The notes: generated by a model from the sequence alone, not told the origin. DNA of 64,000 nt from Duganella sp. CF517 (GCF_900110275.1 NZ_FODC01000003.1:620001-684000); one strand, 5' to 3'; shown: positions 1-9,131, numbered from the stretch's first letter. Translations and numbers: made by a program.

Positions 1-1443
1 CTGCGCAACTTCCACCACTACATCTCGCCGCTGGTGTGCAAGACCGGCGCCGGCCAGACCACTTTCGCCATCGCCGAATCGGACGTCAAGGACTATCCGG
101 GCTTCTTCCTGTCCGGACGCGGCGACGCCGGACTGGGCGTGGCGGTGACCTTGCCGCCGCGCTTCGACAACGACCGCAACTTCCGCTCCCGCAAAACCAT
201 CTCCGCCAGCGTGCAGTTGAAGGGACAGGGGTTCCAGTCGCCGTGGCGCGTGGTGATGCTGGCCGACGCGCCGGGCGACCTGGCCGCCTCGTCGCTCATC
301 CCCACGCTGGCCGCGCCGTCGCAAATCAAGGACACCAGCTGGATCAAGCCGGCCAAGACATCGTGGGACTGGTGGAACGATTGGGCCGTCGACGTGCCCA
401 ACGCCGGCGTCAACACCGCCACCTACAAGGCCTTCGTCGACTTTTCCAAGCGCATGAAGCTGGACGACATCCTGATCGACGAAGGCTGGTCGGTGGGCAG
501 CGATATCGAACCGAACGCGGACGCCGACGTCACGCGCGGCAAGCCCGAAATGGACATGCCCGCCCTGCTCCAGTACGCCAAGTCGCAAGGCGTGGGCGTG
601 TGGCTGTGGCTGCAGTGGCAGCAGCTCGACAACCAGATGGACGCCGCCTTCAAGCAGTATGAAGCGTGGGGCATCAAGGGCGTCAAGGTGGACTTCATGA
701 ACCGCAACGACCAGGAAATGGTCGACTGGTACCACAAGGTGCTGGAAAAGGCCGCCCAGCACCACCTGATGGTCAACCTGCACGGTGCCTATCCTCCGAC
801 CGGCCTGAACCGCACCTGGCCGAACTACATCACGCAAGAAGGCGTGCTGGGCGCGGAGAACAACAAGTGGAGCGCGCGCATCACCGCCGGCCACAACGTC
901 ACGTTGCCGTTCACCCGCATGATCCTGGGCCCGATGGATTACACGCCGGGCGGTTTCCGCAACACCACGCCGGCCAACTTCAAGCACCGCAACCACGAGC
1001 CGATGGTGATGACCACGCGCGGCCAGGCGGTCGCCATGTACGTGGTCTACGACAGCCCGTTCCAGATGGTGTCGGATGCCCCGGCGGCCTACGACAAGGC
1101 CGACGGCGCGGAATTCATCCAGGCGGTGCCGACGTCGTGGGACGAGACGCGCATCCTGTCCGGCGACATCGGCCAACACATCGTCTCGGCGCGACGCAAG
1201 GGCGACACCTGGTACCTCGGTGCGATGACCAACGAGGCGGGCCGCACGCTGAAAGTGCCGCTGTCGTTCCTCGGCAAGGGCGCGTTCACCGCGCACGTGC
1301 TGCAGGATGGCGCCGATCCGACCCGCTTGAACGCCAGCGACAGCAAGGTCTCGGCGACGGGGCACCTGACGCTGAAGCTGGCGCCGTCCGGCGGCGCGGT
1401 GGCGGTGATCAAGCCTCAAGGCGCGGGCCTGGCTCAGCAGTAA
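1..1443 (+). CDS. Glycoside hydrolase family 97 alpha-glycosidase, 5' truncated by window edge
   Basis: This is the C-terminal 480 residues of a GH97 enzyme; the frame is open from base 1, so the true start lies upstream. GH97 enzymes hydrolyse alpha-linked glucosides or galactosides, usually in the periplasm. The catalytic barrel is visible: DDILIDEGWS near residue 155, VWLWLQW near 200, GVKVDFMNRNDQ near 228, MVNLHGAYPPTG and NRTWPNYITQEGVLG after it. The VDFMNRND aspartate and the LHGA motif resemble the retaining (Asp nucleophile) subgroup rather than the inverting SusB type; that is inference from motif memory. A beta-sandwich C-terminal domain follows to residue 470. The substrate cannot be told from the sequence. 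Confidence 0.93.
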   Translation: MRNFHHYISPLVCKTGAGQTTFAIAESDVKDYPGFFLSGRGDAGLGVAVTLPPRFDNDRNFRSRKTISASVQLKGQGFQSPWRVVMLADAPGDLAASSLIPTLAAPSQIKDTSWIKPAKTSWDWWNDWAVDVPNAGVNTATYKAFVDFSKRMKLDDILIDEGWSVGSDIEPNADADVTRGKPEMDMPALLQYAKSQGVGVWLWLQWQQLDNQMDAAFKQYEAWGIKGVKVDFMNRNDQEMVDWYHKVLEKAAQHHLMVNLHGAYPPTGLNRTWPNYITQEGVLGAENNKWSARITAGHNVTLPFTRMILGPMDYTPGGFRNTTPANFKHRNHEPMVMTTRGQAVAMYVVYDSPFQMVSDAPAAYDKADGAEFIQAVPTSWDETRILSGDIGQHIVSARRKGDTWYLGAMTNEAGRTLKVPLSFLGKGAFTAHVLQDGADPTRLNASDSKVSATGHLTLKLAPSGGAVAVIKPQGAGLAQQ

Positions 1444-1529
1444 GCTGCAAGCCTTGTACGATTTAATCGTTGCCGCTGCACAATAGTCACTTGTTGTGTT
1501 ATGTTCGGGAAAAATTACGAGGTGTCATC

Positions 1530-1757
1530 ATGTTGTCACACAACTCCTACTTCGGCATGGCGATGGGCCAGTCGCAGCGTCCGGATACCGAAACGTCCAA
1601 GATCGTGGAACTGGGCGTGCGCCTGCAGCAAAGCCACGGCAAGGCGTTCGCGTCGGAATTCCTGGTGCGCCGCGCGATCCCGGTCAACGTCATCGTGCGC
1701 GTGCTGTCCGATCCACCGGGCCGCCGGCGCGCCAACCGGATGCCGGCGGGCCTTTAA
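1530..1757 (+). CDS. Small hypothetical protein, 75 aa
   Basis: A short protein I do not recognise. The start ATG at 1530 has a purine-rich ribosome site (acgaggtg) eight bases before it, which favours it over a longer in-frame start at 1470. The middle is hydrophilic and amphipathic (ETSKIVELGVRLQQSHGKAF, then a hydrophobic AIPVNVIVRVL), and the end is arginine-rich. No signal peptide or membrane helix is seen. Codon use is GC-rich at third positions like the neighbours, which supports coding. Its role is unknown. Confidence 0.55.
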   Translation: MLSHNSYFGMAMGQSQRPDTETSKIVELGVRLQQSHGKAFASEFLVRRAIPVNVIVRVLSDPPGRRRANRMPAGL

Positions 1758-2037
1758 GCTCGACCACGCTCACCAGCTCGATCCTCGAGGCGCCGGCGCA
1801 GCTGTACCAGGCCGATGGCGTCTTGCCGTTCCTCCAACGGGCAGCCGAACACGGTGCCGCAGACATGCGGCATCGGCTCCGGCTCGACCACCCGCAAAAC
1901 GATATGGTCTGTTTCCCGGATCCGTATCCTCGCGCCGCTCCCGCAACCAAGGAAATGGCGACCATAACCCAGCCCCCATCCGTGCGCTTAACACTATAGA
2001 ATAGCGGCTTCGATAGTCATTCCTTGCTTTTTTATTC

Positions 2038-2871
2038 ATGTCCCCCGACGACTACTGCCAGCAAAAGACCGCCCAGAGCGGCTCCAGTTTTTATTATAGT
2101 TTTCTGTTCCTGCCGCCGGAGCGTCGCCGAGCCATCACCGCCCTGTATGCCTTTTGCCGCGAGGTCGACGACACCGTCGACGAATGCACCGACGAATCGG
2201 TGGCGCGCATCAAGCTGGCGTGGTGGCGCAAGGAAATCGCCAATATGTACGAAGGCAAGCAGAGCCACCCCGTGACGCAAGCGCTGCAGCCGCACATCGC
2301 CATCTACAAGCTGGAACAGCAGCATCTGCAAGCCATCATCGACGGCATGGAGATGGACCTCAACCAGACCCGCTACCTCGACTATCCGGCCTTGACCACG
2401 TATTGCTGGCACGTGGCCTCGGTGGTCGGCATCCTGTCGGCCAGCATCTTCGGCGCGACCCGGCCCGAGACGCTGAAGTACGCGGAAAAGCTGGGCCACG
2501 CCTTCCAGCTGACCAACATCATCCGCGACGTCGGCGAGGATGCGCGCAAGGGCCGCATCTACCTGCCGATCAACGAGCTGCAGCAGTTCAACGTGACCGC
2601 CGCCGACCTGCTCAACGCCCGCCACAGCGAGAACTTCGAAAAGCTGATGGCGTTCCAGGTGGCCCGCGCGCAGCAGGCGTACGACGACGCCTTCGCGCTG
2701 CTGCCGAAGGAAGACCGGCGCGCGCAGCGTCCCGGCCTGATGATGGCCGCCATCTATCGCACACTGCTGACGGAAGTGCGGGACGACGGCTACCACGTGC
2801 TGACCCAGCGCATTTCGCTCACGCCCATCCGCAAGCTGTGGCTCGCCTGGAAGACCTATATTCGTGGTTAA
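2038..2871 (+). CDS. hpnD: Presqualene diphosphate synthase HpnD
   Basis: This 277-residue protein belongs to the squalene/phytoene synthase family and matches the HpnD type. It condenses two farnesyl diphosphates to presqualene diphosphate, the first step toward squalene for hopanoids. Both Asp-rich metal-binding motifs are present: DDTVD at residues 44-48 and RDVGED at 163-168. The N-terminal SGSSFYYSFLFLPPERR segment is typical of the family. The stop overlaps the start of hpnE by 8 bases, so the two are translationally coupled. The usual third partner HpnC is not next to it. Family identity is clear; the HpnD rather than HpnC assignment rests on overall resemblance and the hpnE neighbour. 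Confidence 0.92.
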   Translation: MSPDDYCQQKTAQSGSSFYYSFLFLPPERRRAITALYAFCREVDDTVDECTDESVARIKLAWWRKEIANMYEGKQSHPVTQALQPHIAIYKLEQQHLQAIIDGMEMDLNQTRYLDYPALTTYCWHVASVVGILSASIFGATRPETLKYAEKLGHAFQLTNIIRDVGEDARKGRIYLPINELQQFNVTAADLLNARHSENFEKLMAFQVARAQQAYDDAFALLPKEDRRAQRPGLMMAAIYRTLLTEVRDDGYHVLTQRISLTPIRKLWLAWKTYIRG

Positions 2872-4303
2872 CGACGACGCCGTGGCCGGGGATGACGCCG
2901 TGACCGGGTCGCCGGAAGAAAAACGCTCGGCGGCGAAAGCCGAACCGTCCAATGTGCGCTCGGTCGCCGTCATCGGCAGCGGCTGGGCCGGATGCGCCGC
3001 CGCCGTCGAACTGGCGCGGGCCGGCTTCAAGGTCACGCTGTTCGAGGCGGCGCGCACGCTCGGCGGACGCGCGCGCCGGATCGAGACGGACCGCAAGCTG
3101 CTCGACAACGGCCAGCACATCCTGCTGGGCGCCTACAGCGAAACCTTGCGCCTGATGAAACTGGTCGGCGTCGACCGCGACCAGGCGCTGCTGACGCTGC
3201 CGCTGCAAATGCGCTATCCACCCGGCGGCGGGGGCATGGATTTCGTCGCGCCGCGCCTGCCCGCCCCGCTGCACCTGGCGCTCGCGCTGCTGCGCAGCAA
3301 AGGCCTGGACCGCGCCGACAAGATGAGTCTGGCGCGCTTCTCGAGCACGGCGCGCTGGATGGGCTGGCAACTCAACGATGACTGCAGCGTCAGCGAACTG
3401 CTGCGACGCTTCGAGCAGACGCCGCGCCTGATCCAGCTGATGTGGCGCCCGCTGTGCCTGGCCGCGCTCAACACGCCGCCGGAACGCGCCTCGGCCCAGG
3501 TTTTCCTCAACGTGCTGCGCGACAGCCTGGGCGCCAAACGCAGCGCCTCGGACATGCTGCTGCCGCGTGTCGACCTGTCGGCGCTGTTCCCGGACGCGGC
3601 CTCGGCCTTCCTGAGGGCGCACGGCGGCGCGGTACGCACCGGCGCCAAGGTGCAGGCGCTGCGGTCGATCGAAGGGCGCCTGTGGCAGGTCGAAGTCAGC
3701 GGCGCGGCCGTCGGCGGCACCTGGAGCACGTATTTCAACGGCGTGGTGCTGGCCACCGGCGCCGTCCAGGCCGCCTCGCTGCTGCACGCCGTGCCCGACT
3801 GCGACACCACGGACGTGTGCGCCCGGCTGACGGCGTTCGAATCGGAAGCCATCACCACCGTGTATCTTCAATACGATGCCGCCACGCGGCTGGCGTTGCC
3901 GTTCTTCGCGCTGCTGGAAGACCCGGACAATTACCAGTGGGGCCAGTTCGTCTTCGACCGGGGCCAGCTCGACGCCAGCCAGGCCGGTTTGCTGGCGGTG
4001 GTCATCAGCGCCTCGGCCGGCGTCGCCGCGCAGCAGCAGGATCTGCTGGCCGAAGCGGTCGCCGTGCAGCTGGCGGCGGCGTTCCAGTGGCCGGAATTGG
4101 GCCGGCCGAGCTGGTTCAAGGTCATCACCGAAAAGCGCGCAACCTACGCCAGTTCGCCCGGTTTGGTGCGTCCGCGCAATGCCAGCGGCCTGCCGGGGCT
4201 GGCGTTGGCGGGCGATTACACGGCCGGCGACTACCCCGCGACGCTGGAATCGGCGGTGCGCAGCGGCGTGGCGGCGGCCGCCCATTTGAAGGGCGTCACC
4301 TAA
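2864..4303 (+). CDS. hpnE: Hydroxysqualene dehydroxylase HpnE
   Basis: This 479-residue FAD-dependent amine-oxidase-like flavoprotein reduces hydroxysqualene to squalene in hopanoid synthesis. The dinucleotide-binding fold is at residues 33-60 (VAVIGSGWAGCAAAVELARAG, then an acidic residue in TLFEAA), followed by LGGRARRIE and the DNGQHILLGAY segment typical of HpnE. The C-terminal FAD motif GLALAGDYTAGDYPATLESA lies near residue 455. The GTG start at 2864 lies inside the end of hpnD. The first 30 residues are charged, low in complexity and upstream of the fold, so a later start is possible. It forms an operon with hpnD. Confidence 0.92.
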   Translation: MVNDDAVAGDDAVTGSPEEKRSAAKAEPSNVRSVAVIGSGWAGCAAAVELARAGFKVTLFEAARTLGGRARRIETDRKLLDNGQHILLGAYSETLRLMKLVGVDRDQALLTLPLQMRYPPGGGGMDFVAPRLPAPLHLALALLRSKGLDRADKMSLARFSSTARWMGWQLNDDCSVSELLRRFEQTPRLIQLMWRPLCLAALNTPPERASAQVFLNVLRDSLGAKRSASDMLLPRVDLSALFPDAASAFLRAHGGAVRTGAKVQALRSIEGRLWQVEVSGAAVGGTWSTYFNGVVLATGAVQAASLLHAVPDCDTTDVCARLTAFESEAITTVYLQYDAATRLALPFFALLEDPDNYQWGQFVFDRGQLDASQAGLLAVVISASAGVAAQQQDLLAEAVAVQLAAAFQWPELGRPSWFKVITEKRATYASSPGLVRPRNASGLPGLALAGDYTAGDYPATLESAVRSGVAAAAHLKGVT

Positions 4304-4433
4304 CCCTCACCCGTCCGGTGGGCGGTTTCTGTCGCCTGCCCCGCGATTTGTGCAGCCTGTCACATGGCGTTGGCATGGGGCCGCCGATCTGCGTACAGTT
4401 GCACCATCGACAAAGACGTCATTGGAACACATC

Positions 4434-5237
4434 ATGAGCAAGCAGCAATACCTCGATGCGCTCAAGCAGGCGATGCAGGGCTTGCCACCGGAAACGGTGG
4501 CCAAGACGCTGGCCTACTACGAGCAGCGCTTTATCGACGGCCTGGTGGCCGGCAAAAGCGAAGCCGAGGTCTACAAGGAACTCGACGAACCGCGCAAGAT
4601 CGCGATGACATTGCGCGCCTCGGCCCATTTAAATTCTTTTGAGCAAAAAAAGACGCCTGCCAATCTGGTCCGGGTGATGGTGTCGTTCGTCGGCCTGGCG
4701 GTCTTCAACCTGTTCATGGTCATTCCGGCAATGGTGTACGCGGCAATGCTGCTGGCGGTCTATGTGTCGGCCTTCGCGTTCTACATCGGCGGCGTGGCGG
4801 TGACCGCCAGCGGGCTGTCGGGCCAGAACGAGTTGTCGCTCGAAGGTCCGTTGCACCACGTCATGGCGCTGACCCACTCCCGTTTCGACACCAAGGAGGA
4901 GGAAGCCGAGGCCAAGAGCTGGCGCATCGCCATCAACGACATGGGCATCCAGATCAGCAAGGCGCCCGGCGGCGACGACGAGGGCGGCGCCGAGACGGTG
5001 CAGGGAACCAGCCGCGCCAGCCGCTTGTTCGACCGCGCCGAGGCGGTGGCCTCGGGCGACGTCCACATCACCACCGATTTCGACAGCGGCGCCCGCACCA
5101 CGCAGACCTTCATCGGCTTCGGCCTGATCTTGGCCGGCATCGGCCTGTGTTTGATCAGCATCGTGCTGACGCGCTACACCGTGATCGGCTTGCGGCGCTA
5201 CGCGGCGATGAACATGTCGCTGCTGCGCGGACGCTAG
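4434..5237 (+). CDS. DUF1700 (HAAS-type) membrane protein
   Basis: This 267-residue protein has an N-terminal DUF1700/HAAS helical domain (MSKQQYLDALKQAMQGLP, then AYYEQRFIDG), in which cells usually pair a cytosolic helical module with membrane segments. Membrane helices lie around residues 80-125 and at 225-250. The middle carries an acidic soluble stretch. The ATG at 4434 is chosen because the family normally begins with this MSK(Q)xYL motif; an upstream in-frame start at 4350 adds a sequence with no family resemblance. The next gene starts 10 bases after the stop and encodes a DUF2807 protein, a partner often seen beside this family. The PadR-type regulator that commonly accompanies DUF1700 genes is absent here. 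Confidence 0.8.
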   Translation: MSKQQYLDALKQAMQGLPPETVAKTLAYYEQRFIDGLVAGKSEAEVYKELDEPRKIAMTLRASAHLNSFEQKKTPANLVRVMVSFVGLAVFNLFMVIPAMVYAAMLLAVYVSAFAFYIGGVAVTASGLSGQNELSLEGPLHHVMALTHSRFDTKEEEAEAKSWRIAINDMGIQISKAPGGDDEGGAETVQGTSRASRLFDRAEAVASGDVHITTDFDSGARTTQTFIGFGLILAGIGLCLISIVLTRYTVIGLRRYAAMNMSLLRGR

Positions 5238-5247
5238 GGAGGCATTG

Positions 5248-6054
5248 ATGCGTGCATTACTCAAAATCGGAATCGGGCTGTTGCTGCTGTCGTTCTTGCT
5301 GATCGGCGTGACCTACAGCATGCTCAAGGCCTACGGCACCACCAGCCCGACCAGCGTGGCCGGCCGCACCTTGAGCGGCGAAACCCGCAAGGTCGACGCG
5401 ATGGCGGTGACCGTGGTGCTGGAGGGGCCGATCGACTTGATCCTGACCCAGGGGCCGACGGCGTCGATGAAGGTGCGTGGCGAGCAGCGCTCGCTGGCCA
5501 ATATCGAAACGATACAGGACGGGCGCGATCTGCACATCGGCACCAAGGGCATGCTGCTCAATCCTAAACACCGCCTGCAGGTCGAACTGGTGCTGCCGAT
5601 GCTGGAAGAGCTGACCGTGCGCAGCAGCGGCGACACCAAGGTGTCCGGTTTCAGCGGCGACAGGCTGGAATTGCGGCTGCACGGCTCCGGCAACGTGAAC
5701 TTTTCGGGGCGCTATCGCAATCTGGTGGCCGGGGCCCATGGCAGCGGCAACCTGCATCTGAACGCCGGCAGCAGCGAGCATGTGGAGTTGGAGCTGGTCG
5801 GTTCCGGGGAGATCAAGTCGTCGGGCAGCTGCAAAACGCTGGACGCGCAGTTGACCGGCTCCGGCGACCTGGATGCGCGCCACCTGGCGGCGGACAAGGT
5901 GACGGTGGACTTGAAGGGTTCGGGCACCAGCCATGTCTTCGCCAAGCAGTCGGCGGATCTGACCTTGCGCGGCAGCGGCGACATCCGGGTGCTGGGCAAT
6001 CCGGACCAGCGCAACGTGAACCGCAGCGGTTCGGGTGACGTCAGCTGGGAGTAG
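5248..6054 (+). CDS. DUF2807/DUF4097-type beta-helix exported protein
   Basis: A 268-residue protein with one N-terminal hydrophobic segment (LLKIGIGLLLLSFLLIGVTYS), probably an uncleaved anchor or signal. From residue 50 on it is a right-handed beta-helix of the head-GIN (DUF2807) type, with the turn motif GSGN/GSGE/GSGD recurring about every 20 residues (roughly eight turns). Its molecular role is not known; family members are placed at the envelope. The ATG at 5248 has a strong ribosome site (aggga gg) just upstream. The gene follows the DUF1700 gene by 10 bases, so the two are probably co-transcribed. Its last 14 bases overlap the convergent flavoprotein gene. Confidence 0.8.
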   Translation: MRALLKIGIGLLLLSFLLIGVTYSMLKAYGTTSPTSVAGRTLSGETRKVDAMAVTVVLEGPIDLILTQGPTASMKVRGEQRSLANIETIQDGRDLHIGTKGMLLNPKHRLQVELVLPMLEELTVRSSGDTKVSGFSGDRLELRLHGSGNVNFSGRYRNLVAGAHGSGNLHLNAGSSEHVELELVGSGEIKSSGSCKTLDAQLTGSGDLDARHLAADKVTVDLKGSGTSHVFAKQSADLTLRGSGDIRVLGNPDQRNVNRSGSGDVSWE

Positions 6055-7288
6055 AACGGATAGCCTGCCAGGCCAGGGCGTCACGCCCCGCCGCGAGCCC
6101 GCTGGCCAGACACGCCGTCAGCAGATACCCGCCTGTCGGCGCCTCCCAATCGATCATCTCGCCGGCCACGAACACGCCCGGCGCCGCCTTCAGCATCGTG
6201 CCCTCCAGCGCATCCCAGCGCACCCCGCCCGCGCTGCTGATCGCCTCGTCGATCGGCCGCGGACGCACCAGCCGCACCGGCAGCATCTTGATCGCCCGCG
6301 CCAGCCGGTCCGGATCGCCGTATTCCTCTTTGCCCAAACATTCGCGCAACAGTCCCGACTTGACGCCCTTGACCCCCAACCGGCTTTGCAGATGACTGGC
6401 CAGCGAGCGCGCGCCGCGCGGGCGCGACACTTCATCGGACACGCGCTGCGCCGACAAATCCGGCAGCAGATCCAGATAAATCGTCGTGCCGCCATCGGCC
6501 GCGATCTGGTCGCGCAGCGCCGCCGACAGCGCGTAAATCAGGCTACCCTCGACGCCTCCGGCGGTAACCACGAACTGCCCCTGTTTGCGGAACTGCTTGC
6601 CATCCGCCCCGGTCGAGATGACCGCGACGGTGGTCAGCGGCTCGCCGGCGAACCGGCTGCTGAAATGCTCGCTCCAGTCGACATCGAAGCCGCAGTTGGC
6701 CGGCACCAGTGGCGCCACATCGACTCCGCGCGCCGTCAGCAGCGGCACCCAGGCGCCGTCGGAACCCAATCGCGCCCAGCTTGCGCCACCCAACGCCAGC
6801 ACCACCGCGTCGGCGTGCACCGATACCTCGCCGTCGGGCGTTTGCAGCAGCGGGACGCCGTCGCGCCACCCCAGCCAACGGTGACGCATGTGAAACCGCA
6901 CGCCGCCTTCGCGCAACCGGTGCAGCCACGCGCGCAGCAAAGGCGCGGCCTTCATATCGGTCGGAAAAACCCGGCTGGACGTGCCGACAAACGTCTCCAC
7001 GCCCAGGCCATGCACCCAGTCGCGCACGTCCTGCGGGCCGAACGCGTCGAGCATCGGCCTTAACGCGGCGGCGGCGGCGGCGTAGCGCGGTACGAATTCC
7101 GCATACGGCTCGGCGTGGGTGATATTCATCCCTCCCCGTCCGGCCAGCAAAAACTTGCGCCCGACCGACGCCATCGCGTCGTACACGTCCACCTGCGCGC
7201 CGCCCTGGGCCAGCGTTTGCGCGGCCATCAGGCCGGCGGGCCCGCCACCGATGACGGCGACGCGAAAAGGTGTCAAACTAGACTGCAT
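6041..7288 (-). CDS. NAD(P)/FAD-dependent flavoprotein, HI0933/BaiN-like (TIGR03862 type)
   Basis: A 415-residue flavoprotein of the HI0933-like family. The FAD-binding motif VAVIGGGPAGLMAAQ is at residues 10-24, followed by SVGRKFLLAGRGGMNITHAE, the hallmark segment of the family. The C-terminal motif SAGGVRWDALEGTMLKA and GVFVAGEMIDWEAPTGGY are also present. Family members are soluble oxidoreductases, mostly without a defined substrate. The gene stands alone on the minus strand, convergent with the DUF2807 gene and divergent from the small membrane-protein gene at 7339. The fold assignment is firm; the reaction is unknown. Confidence 0.87.
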   Translation of the reverse strand: MQSSLTPFRVAVIGGGPAGLMAAQTLAQGGAQVDVYDAMASVGRKFLLAGRGGMNITHAEPYAEFVPRYAAAAAALRPMLDAFGPQDVRDWVHGLGVETFVGTSSRVFPTDMKAAPLLRAWLHRLREGGVRFHMRHRWLGWRDGVPLLQTPDGEVSVHADAVVLALGGASWARLGSDGAWVPLLTARGVDVAPLVPANCGFDVDWSEHFSSRFAGEPLTTVAVISTGADGKQFRKQGQFVVTAGGVEGSLIYALSAALRDQIAADGGTTIYLDLLPDLSAQRVSDEVSRPRGARSLASHLQSRLGVKGVKSGLLRECLGKEEYGDPDRLARAIKMLPVRLVRPRPIDEAISSAGGVRWDALEGTMLKAAPGVFVAGEMIDWEAPTGGYLLTACLASGLAAGRDALAWQAIRSTPS

Positions 7289-7338
7289 GCATTCGGTCCG
7301 ATACGATCGAGATAAAGAACAATATTATTGGAGACATG

Positions 7339-7575
7339 ATGGGCACGACTTTTTGGATTAAACGCTATTTGCTGGCCGCCGTGCCGTTGTTTGCGATCCT
7401 GGCCGCCGTCGAATGGTTCAAGGGCTCGACCTCGCGCAACGATTATCTGAGCGCCGCCGCCTGGGCGCTGTTGGCGGCCGCGCTGTTCACGTGGAGCGCG
7501 TGGCGCCGCTATCGCGAAGCCGAAGCGCGCGCCGGGGTTGCACCGACGCCGCCTGCGCGCAAAACCGGCAAATAA
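7339..7575 (+). CDS. Small two-helix membrane protein, 78 aa
   Basis: Not recognised beyond its topology. Two hydrophobic segments are visible, YLLAAVPLFAILAAVEW (about residues 10-26) and AAAWALLAAALFTWSAW (about 40-56), with a basic, proline-rich tail. The GGAG ribosome site at 7330-7333 lies five bases from the ATG at 7339 but only two from the ATG at 7336, so the inner start is preferred. The gene is divergent from the flavoprotein. A GC-rich hairpin without a T-tract follows at 7580-7600. Confidence 0.6.
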   Translation: MGTTFWIKRYLLAAVPLFAILAAVEWFKGSTSRNDYLSAAAWALLAAALFTWSAWRRYREAEARAGVAPTPPARKTGK

Positions 7576-7636
7576 CCGTGGCGGCGGTCCGGCCGCCGCC
7601 CCTCCGCCGCCGCCCTCCGCCGTCTGATCCGCCGGC

Positions 7637-7891
7637 TTAGCCGCCGGTCACCGGCGGGAAGAACGCCACCTCGGCGCCGTCGGCGACGGGACTGTCGGCG
7701 CCGCACATGATCTGGTCGCAGGCCATGCGCAAGGCCGGACTGCCCAGCGCCTGCCCCCACGCGTCGCCGCGCGCCGCCAGATGGGCGCGCAACTCGCCGA
7801 CCGTTGTCACGGATGTCGGCAGAACCAGCGTCTCCGACGAGGCGCCAACGGCCTCGCGCACGCTGGCGAAAAATTTTACGGTAACAGCCAT
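7637..7891 (-). CDS. moaD: Molybdopterin synthase sulfur-carrier subunit MoaD
   Basis: An 84-residue ubiquitin-like protein whose C-terminus ends in VTGG. The terminal Gly-Gly is thiocarboxylated and delivers sulfur to precursor Z in the MoaD-MoaE synthase. The beta-grasp start (VTVKFFASVREAVG) fits the family. Its ATG overlaps the moeA stop by one base (TAATG), so translation is coupled. The partner moaE would be expected just downstream but is absent from this window; the next gene there is on the other strand. Confidence 0.92.
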   Translation of the reverse strand: MAVTVKFFASVREAVGASSETLVLPTSVTTVGELRAHLAARGDAWGQALGSPALRMACDQIMCGADSPVADGAEVAFFPPVTGG

Positions 7892-9129
7892 TAGTACATC
7901 AACTCGCTAAACGGAATAAACCGGACCATGCCTCCGGCGGAGATGGTGGTGCCGGGAGGGTTGTCGATCACGCCATCGCCCCAGACGGTCGATGTCAGCA
8001 CGCCGGAACTCTGGTTGCTGAACAATTCAAGTCCGCCGGCGGCGTTGATGCGCGCACGCAGGAACTCGTTGCGCTTGTCGGCCTTGGGCAGGTCGAAATC
8101 GGCGCGCATGGAGAACGCGCGCGGCGCGATCTCGCCGGACACGCCCTGCAAGCGCAGGATGAACGGCCGCACGAACATCAGGAAGGTGATAAAGCTGGCC
8201 ACCGGATTACCCGGCAGGCCGAGGAAGAATGCGTCCTTGACCTGGCCGAACGCCAGCGGCTTGCCCGGCTTGACGGCGATCAGCCACATATTCAGCTTTC
8301 CTTCCGCCTCGACCGCCGGCTTGACGTGGTCCTCCTCGCCGACGGAAACGCCGCCGGAGGTGATGATCAGATCATGCGCCTGGGCGCTTTCGCGCAGCAC
8401 CGAACGGGTGGCCTCGAGCGAATCGGGCACGATGCCGTAGTCGGTGATCTCGCAGCCCAGGTTCTCCAGCAGCGCGCGCAAAGTGAAGCGGTTGGAATTG
8501 TAGATGGCGCCGGGCGCCAGCGGCTCGCCCGGCATGGTCAATTCGTCGCCGGTGAAGAAAACGGCCACGCGCAGCTTGCGCTTGACCGGCAATTCGGCCA
8601 GGCCGACCGACGCCGCCAGACCCAGCTCCTGGCTGCGCAGGCGCGCGCCGGCCGGCAGGATCACGCTGCCGTTGGTGATGTCCTCGCCGGCGCGGCGTAT
8701 CCATTCGCCCGACCTGGGCGCGTGCCGGATGGTGACCAGGTTGCCCACCAACTCGCACTGCTCCTGCATGACGACCGCGTCCGCGCCCTCGGGGATGTGG
8801 GCGCCGGTGAAGATGCGGGCGGCGGTACCCGGCAGCAAAGGCTGGCCGACATGGCCGGCCGGTATCCGCTGCGACACCGTCAGCACCGCGTCGCCGCCGG
8901 CGCAATCGGCGGCGCGCACCGCGTAGCCGTCCATCTGGGTGTTGTCCATGCCCGGCACATTCATGCCCGAGACCTGCGCGTGGGCCAGGATGCGGCCGTT
9001 GGCGTTCAGCGTCGGCACCGTTTCGGTGTCCGCCACGGGACGCGCGGCGGCCAGCATCAATGCTTGCGCCTCGGCGACGGCCAGCATCGGCCTCGGTGGC
9101 GGTTTGGACGGGGACAGCGGTGCGCTCAT
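7891..9129 (-). CDS. moeA: Molybdopterin molybdenumtransferase MoeA
   Basis: A 412-residue enzyme that inserts molybdate into adenylylated molybdopterin. Visible motifs are MDGYAVRAAD near residue 65, GEDITNGSVILPAG near 150, the substrate-binding GGVSVGEEDHVK near 258, KPGKPLAFG and FFLGLPGNPVASF near 300. A longer open frame extends upstream through thrC, but the family N-terminus and the ATG at 9129 mark the true start, two bases before the thrC stop region ends. It lies in the order thrC-moeA-moaD, a linkage common in betaproteobacteria. Confidence 0.95.
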   Translation of the reverse strand: MSAPLSPSKPPPRPMLAVAEAQALMLAAARPVADTETVPTLNANGRILAHAQVSGMNVPGMDNTQMDGYAVRAADCAGGDAVLTVSQRIPAGHVGQPLLPGTAARIFTGAHIPEGADAVVMQEQCELVGNLVTIRHAPRSGEWIRRAGEDITNGSVILPAGARLRSQELGLAASVGLAELPVKRKLRVAVFFTGDELTMPGEPLAPGAIYNSNRFTLRALLENLGCEITDYGIVPDSLEATRSVLRESAQAHDLIITSGGVSVGEEDHVKPAVEAEGKLNMWLIAVKPGKPLAFGQVKDAFFLGLPGNPVASFITFLMFVRPFILRLQGVSGEIAPRAFSMRADFDLPKADKRNEFLRARINAAGGLELFSNQSSGVLTSTVWGDGVIDNPPGTTISAGGMVRFIPFSELMY

Positions 9130-9131
9130 GA

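Noticed and set aside
1758..2037. Minus-strand stop-free frame ending at 1754 with residues such as MPHVCGTVFGCPLEER
   Set aside because: It has no plausible start or ribosome site and no recognised family. It may be a gene remnant, but support is too thin. The gap otherwise holds only the hpnD upstream region.
7580..7600. GC-rich hairpin GGCGGCGG/CCGCCGCC between convergent genes as a terminator
   Set aside because: There is no T-tract on either strand and the region is simple GC-rich repeats, so a terminator cannot be claimed.
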